Assembly (NCBI GenBank): GCA_036732565.1 | Contig: DAINCF010000106.1 | Span: 1-16,468 of the forward strand | DNA: 16,468 nt | Source: JAIVJN01 sp036732565 | GTDB taxonomy: Bacteria > Acidobacteriota > Vicinamibacteria > Vicinamibacterales > UBA2999 | Reading direction: 5' to 3' | Shown here: piece after piece, positions 14,076-16,468 of the stretch | Layout: the number at the start of each line of letters is the position of its first letter | Position numbering within the stretch: the stretch's first letter is position 1 | Program-made: the position numbers and the translations under genes | Notes under the pieces: generated by a model | Told to the model about the DNA's origin: nothing | The model's database searches: none | What the model saw: the letters and a program-made list of their open reading frames with translations, nothing else

Positions 14076-15407
14076 ATGAGGCGCATCAACCCCGCACGCT
14101 TCCGGGTCGCGACCCGCGGGACATCCCGCGAGATCAACCGGAGCATCGTGCTCAACCTCGTCCGGGCCCATCAACCCATCTCGCGCGCCGACCTGGCGCG
14201 GAGCATGGGGGTCCGCCGCGGCGTGGTCTCCCTCATCGTCAACGACCTGCTGCGCGCCCGGCTGATCTTCGAGGGCGCCACCGGCGAGGCCGTGCGCGGG
14301 CGGAAGCCGACGTTTCTCTACATCGACTCGCGGCGCCGGGCCGTGGTGGCCGCCGACATCCGCGCCAGCGAGACCTTCGTGATGCTCGCGGACCTGCTGG
14401 GCAAGCCCCTCACCGGCGTCACGCGCTTCCCCACTCCACGGGATCTCAAACAGCTCGTCGCCACGCTCGCCAGGCACGTCAAGGCCATGCTCGCCGAGCA
14501 CCCCGACATCGATGCCTGCGAGGGCATCGGCGTCGTCGTCCCGGGCATGGTCGAGCATTCGTCGATGCGCGTGTTGCACGCGCCGACCCTCGGCTGGCGG
14601 AACGTCAACCTGCGTGAGCCGCTGGCCGCGGCCACCGAGTTGCCGGTGCAGATCGAGAACTCGGGCCGCGCGTGTGCGCTGGCGCAGATGTGGGCGATGC
14701 GGGACGAACTAGTGGAGCGTATCGACGAAAACCCTGGTAGCGAACATCGTAGCTCGGACCAGTCTTCGGGCCCGTTCCTACGGAACGGGCCGCAGGGAAG
14801 TCGAACGCACAGCCCACTAGTGCCCGCCGCGGGCGATCTCGTGTTCGTCAGCGTCTCGGACGGGCTCGGCGTGGGCGTGGTGATTCATGGCGAGGTTTTG
14901 CGAGGCCGTCACAACATCGCCGGCGAGTTCGGTCACGTTCCGTTGTCACTCGACGGCCCTCGCTGTTCCTGCGGCGCCAACGGCTGCTGGGAGGCCTACA
15001 TCTCCAATCGCGCGACGCTGGCTCGCTACTTCGGTCGCGCCGCCGAGCCGATCGGGCCGGTTGACGCCGAGCGGCGTCAGTTCACGATCGAAGACCTCAT
15101 CGCGCGCGCGCGGGGGCGCGACGCGAAGGCATCGGCCGCGCTGGAATCCACGGCGCGGTATCTCGGGCTCGGGCTCGCGTCGGTGATCAACGTGCTCGAC
15201 CCGGCGCGGGTGTACGTCGGCGGCGAGATCACACTCGCCTGGGATCTGATTGAAGCGACGGTGCGCAGCGCGCTGGCCGAGCGTGCGCTGACGCCAGCGG
15301 CGGCCACGACGGACATTCGTCCGGTCGCCGCCGGAGAGTATCCGCGGCTTCAAGGCGCGGCCGCACTCGTCGCGGCACCAGCCTTCGCCGCGCCGGTGGT
15401 CGCATGA
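14076..15407 (+). CDS. ROK-family transcriptional regulator with an in-frame insertion
   Basis: The 443-residue protein begins with a winged helix-turn-helix (about residues 35-60, ISRADLARSMGVRRGVVSLI). A ROK sugar-kinase-like domain follows. The ROK signature is AGEFGHVPLSLDGPRCSC with CGANGCWE; the zinc-ligand Cys residues are C297, C299 and C304, with H287 in GEFGH. The position of the kinase catalytic Asp (END in glucokinases) reads ENSGRA (N195, S196), so it is a sensor, not a kinase. Residues about 211-248 interrupt the normal join between CALAQMWAMRD and GDLVFVSVSDGLGVG. That DNA carries a hairpin and flanking inverted repeats, but the frame stays open. ATG 14076 is preferred over GTG 14013 because the family-like N-terminus MRRINPARFRVATRGTSRE starts there. 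The adjacent IolB/KduI-type gene suggests that it responds to a sugar or inositol derivative. Confidence 0.9.
   Translation: MRRINPARFRVATRGTSREINRSIVLNLVRAHQPISRADLARSMGVRRGVVSLIVNDLLRARLIFEGATGEAVRGRKPTFLYIDSRRRAVVAADIRASETFVMLADLLGKPLTGVTRFPTPRDLKQLVATLARHVKAMLAEHPDIDACEGIGVVVPGMVEHSSMRVLHAPTLGWRNVNLREPLAAATELPVQIENSGRACALAQMWAMRDELVERIDENPGSEHRSSDQSSGPFLRNGPQGSRTHSPLVPAAGDLVFVSVSDGLGVGVVIHGEVLRGRHNIAGEFGHVPLSLDGPRCSCGANGCWEAYISNRATLARYFGRAAEPIGPVDAERRQFTIEDLIARARGRDAKASAALESTARYLGLGLASVINVLDPARVYVGGEITLAWDLIEATVRSALAERALTPAAATTDIRPVAAGEYPRLQGAAALVAAPAFAAPVVA
14708..14821. repeat. Putative 114-bp palindromic insertion (REP/MITE-like) within the ROK gene
   Basis: The segment is bounded by 8-base perfect inverted repeats, ACTAGTGG (14708-14715) and CCACTAGT (14814-14821). 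It is 114 bases long, exactly 38 codons, and interrupts the ROK domain without stopping the frame. Near its centre is the strong hairpin at 14769-14791. It encodes a polar stretch rich in Ser, Arg, Glu and Asn, unlike the ordered domain around it. No clear target-site duplication is seen, and no transposase is nearby. Confidence 0.6.
14769..14791. repeat. 10-bp perfect stem-loop inside the ROK insertion
   Basis: GGCCCGTTCC (14769-14778) pairs perfectly with GGAACGGGCC (14782-14791) around a three-base TAC loop. No T-run follows, so it is not an intrinsic terminator. It resembles the core hairpin of a REP-type element. Confidence 0.85.
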
Positions 15408-15414
15408 GCGGCAT

Positions 15415-15482
15415 AGGGGCGGTTCGCGACCAGCGGAGGGACGGTTCGCGACCAGCGTAGGGGTGGCTCGCGAGCCGCCCCT
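15415..15482. repeat. 22-bp tandem repeat ending in a 24-bp palindrome
   Basis: Three units begin at 15415, 15437 and 15459. The first two share AGGGRCGGTTCGCGACCAGC. The third diverges into AGGGGTGGCTCG followed by CGAGCCGCCCCT (15459-15482), a palindrome with a single G-T position. It sits 7 bases after the ROK stop and 72 bases before the isomerase ATG. It could form an RNA hairpin that limits read-through or protects mRNA, but no T-run follows. Confidence 0.8.
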
Positions 15483-15554
15483 CCAGAATCACGGACCGCA
15501 GGTTGGGGCGCCCTTCCATCGGGCGTCGAGGGGTTTCACGAAAGGCACGTTGGT

Positions 15555-16388
15555 ATGAGCATTCACGCAATCGACACGAGCACTTGTATCGTTCGCAACA
15601 CCGCCGGGAAGAACGGCCGCACCATCTCGGTCGCGCCAGGCACGACGGCGTCGCGGCATCTCCACTATGGGCGCATCATCCTCGACGGCCAGGCCCAGCC
15701 GCTCGTATTCGCCACCGGCGACAACGAGACCGCGATCATCTGCCTCGGCGGCGCTGCCGACGTGCGAATCGACGATCAATCGTTCACGCTCGGCCGCTAC
15801 GATGCCGTGTACGCACCACGAGATGCCGGGATTGAAGTGACGCCCGCCGGTGATGGCTGCGACCTCGCGGAGATCGCCGCGCCGGTCACCAAGAAGCACC
15901 CCGTCCAGTTCGTCTCGTTCGAGGCGGTGCAGAAGGATCCCGGCCTGCACTTCGAAGCCGGCGGCCCGGCGGCCAAGCGCGAGCTCAACGTCCTCATCGG
16001 CAAGAACGTTCAGGCCAGCCGCGTCATGGCGGGCGTGACATTCAGCACCCCGGGCAACTGGACGTCATGGCCGCCGCACGAGCACGCCGCCATGCTCGAG
16101 GAGGCCTACCTCTACATCGACATGCCCGCGCCCGCGTTCGGCGTGCAGCTCGTCTATACCAACAAGACCGACCCCGAGCTCGCCACGATCGTGCGCGAAG
16201 GCGACATCGTGCTGATGCCGCAGGGATACCACCCGAACGTCGCCGCGCCTGGTGGCTCGATCAACTTCCTGTGGATGATGGCCGCCAACCAGGAAGACGT
16301 CGATCGCCAGTACGGCGTCGTCAACGTGCAGCCCGAGTTCCAGGCCATCGGATCGGGCCTCGATGCGGGACGGGCAGGGCGCAAGTGA
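15555..16388 (+). CDS. iolB: IolB/KduI-family isomerase (5-deoxy-glucuronate isomerase-like)
   Basis: The 277-residue protein is a bicupin of the IolB/KduI family. The metal-site region is STPGNWTSWPPHEH (H175, H177) followed by LEEAYLY (E182 or E183), and a further ligand is H226 in MPQGYHPNVAAPGG. The GNWTSWPPHEH and GYHPNVAAPG motifs resemble IolB, which converts 5-deoxyglucuronate in myo-inositol breakdown. The LEEAYLYID and NQEDVDRQYG segments lean towards KduI, a pectin-pathway isomerase, so the exact substrate is uncertain. AAAGG lies nine bases before the ATG. Its TGA overlaps the GTG of the next gene, indicating translational coupling in an operon. The upstream same-strand ROK regulator is a likely controller. 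No other inositol or uronate gene is visible in the window. Confidence 0.78.
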   Translation: MSIHAIDTSTCIVRNTAGKNGRTISVAPGTTASRHLHYGRIILDGQAQPLVFATGDNETAIICLGGAADVRIDDQSFTLGRYDAVYAPRDAGIEVTPAGDGCDLAEIAAPVTKKHPVQFVSFEAVQKDPGLHFEAGGPAAKRELNVLIGKNVQASRVMAGVTFSTPGNWTSWPPHEHAAMLEEAYLYIDMPAPAFGVQLVYTNKTDPELATIVREGDIVLMPQGYHPNVAAPGGSINFLWMMAANQEDVDRQYGVVNVQPEFQAIGSGLDAGRAGRK

Positions 16389-16468
16389 GCAAGCCGGAGT
16401 CCTTCGTCGATCCGCGGCACGTCGATTGGGCGTCGATTCTCGTCGAGCCGATCGCCGACGGCATCGAG
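16385..16468 (+). CDS. Start of an unidentified coupled gene (cut by window edge)
   Basis: A GTG at 16385 overlaps the TGA of the isomerase gene (GTGA) and opens a frame to the end of the window. It gives 28 residues beginning MSKPESFVDPRHVDWASI. The four-base overlap and continuous coding suggest a true operon partner. The fragment is too short to identify. It looks like a soluble N-terminus, and a small cupin protein is one possibility that I cannot support further. Confidence 0.6.
   Translation, partial: MSKPESFVDPRHVDWASILVEPIADGIE

Noticed and set aside
14605..14817. Small minus-strand open frame over the ROK insertion
   Set aside because: It has no separate start signal and reflects the stop-free palindromic insert and GC bias.

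Overview
This is a GC-rich bacterial window with tightly packed genes. I infer an Acidobacteriota-type soil bacterium, possibly Vicinamibacteria. The reasons are an orphan MacB/FtsX permease of the kind duplicated in that phylum, a Ser/Thr kinase with a single membrane span and TPR-like repeats, an ECF sigma factor of the kinase-associated type, a fused acyl-CoA mutase and many short palindromic or tandem intergenic repeats. No rRNA, tRNA, CRISPR array, integrase or transposase gene is visible. The phylum call rests on gene style and is not proven.

Layout. 1-1454: the 3' end of an ABC-type permease, then an SDR-fold protein lacking the catalytic Tyr and Lys. 1576-3037: a stand-alone response-regulator receiver protein converging on, and overlapping, a type IB DNA topoisomerase. 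3038-3354: a divergent intergenic region holding a 15-bp tandem repeat and a perfect palindrome. 3355-4739: a Uma2-family putative nuclease converging on an AqpZ-type water channel. 4828-8310: a large IcmF-type fused mutase with B12-binding, MeaB-like GTPase and mutase domains. 8412-12434: a same-strand series of receptor-like Ser/Thr kinase, PP2C phosphatase and ECF sigma factor. 12425-13789: a converging AtoE-family short-chain fatty acid transporter. 13790-14075: a divergent control region with a 65-bp nested palindrome, a consensus-like promoter and two overlapping operator-like inverted repeats. 14076-16468: a ROK-family regulator carrying an apparent 114-bp in-frame insertion, a 22-bp repeat cluster, an IolB/KduI-family isomerase and the first 28 codons of a translationally coupled gene.

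How the genes may work together. Kinase, PP2C phosphatase and sigma factor form a plausible complete phospho-switch, with sensing at the membrane, reset by the phosphatase and output through the sigma factor. The sigma factor lacks the usual acidic residues of region 2.2 and has a threonine there. The mutase and the AtoE-like transporter both suggest C4 acyl metabolism, but the signalling cassette separates them and no shared control is shown. The ROK regulator and IolB/KduI enzyme look like the start of a sugar-acid or inositol catabolic operon, with the regulator probably acting on its own promoter.

The two most interesting signals are the kinase-phosphatase-sigma cassette and the palindromic in-frame insertion inside the ROK gene. 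Neither is proven to be new from sequence alone.
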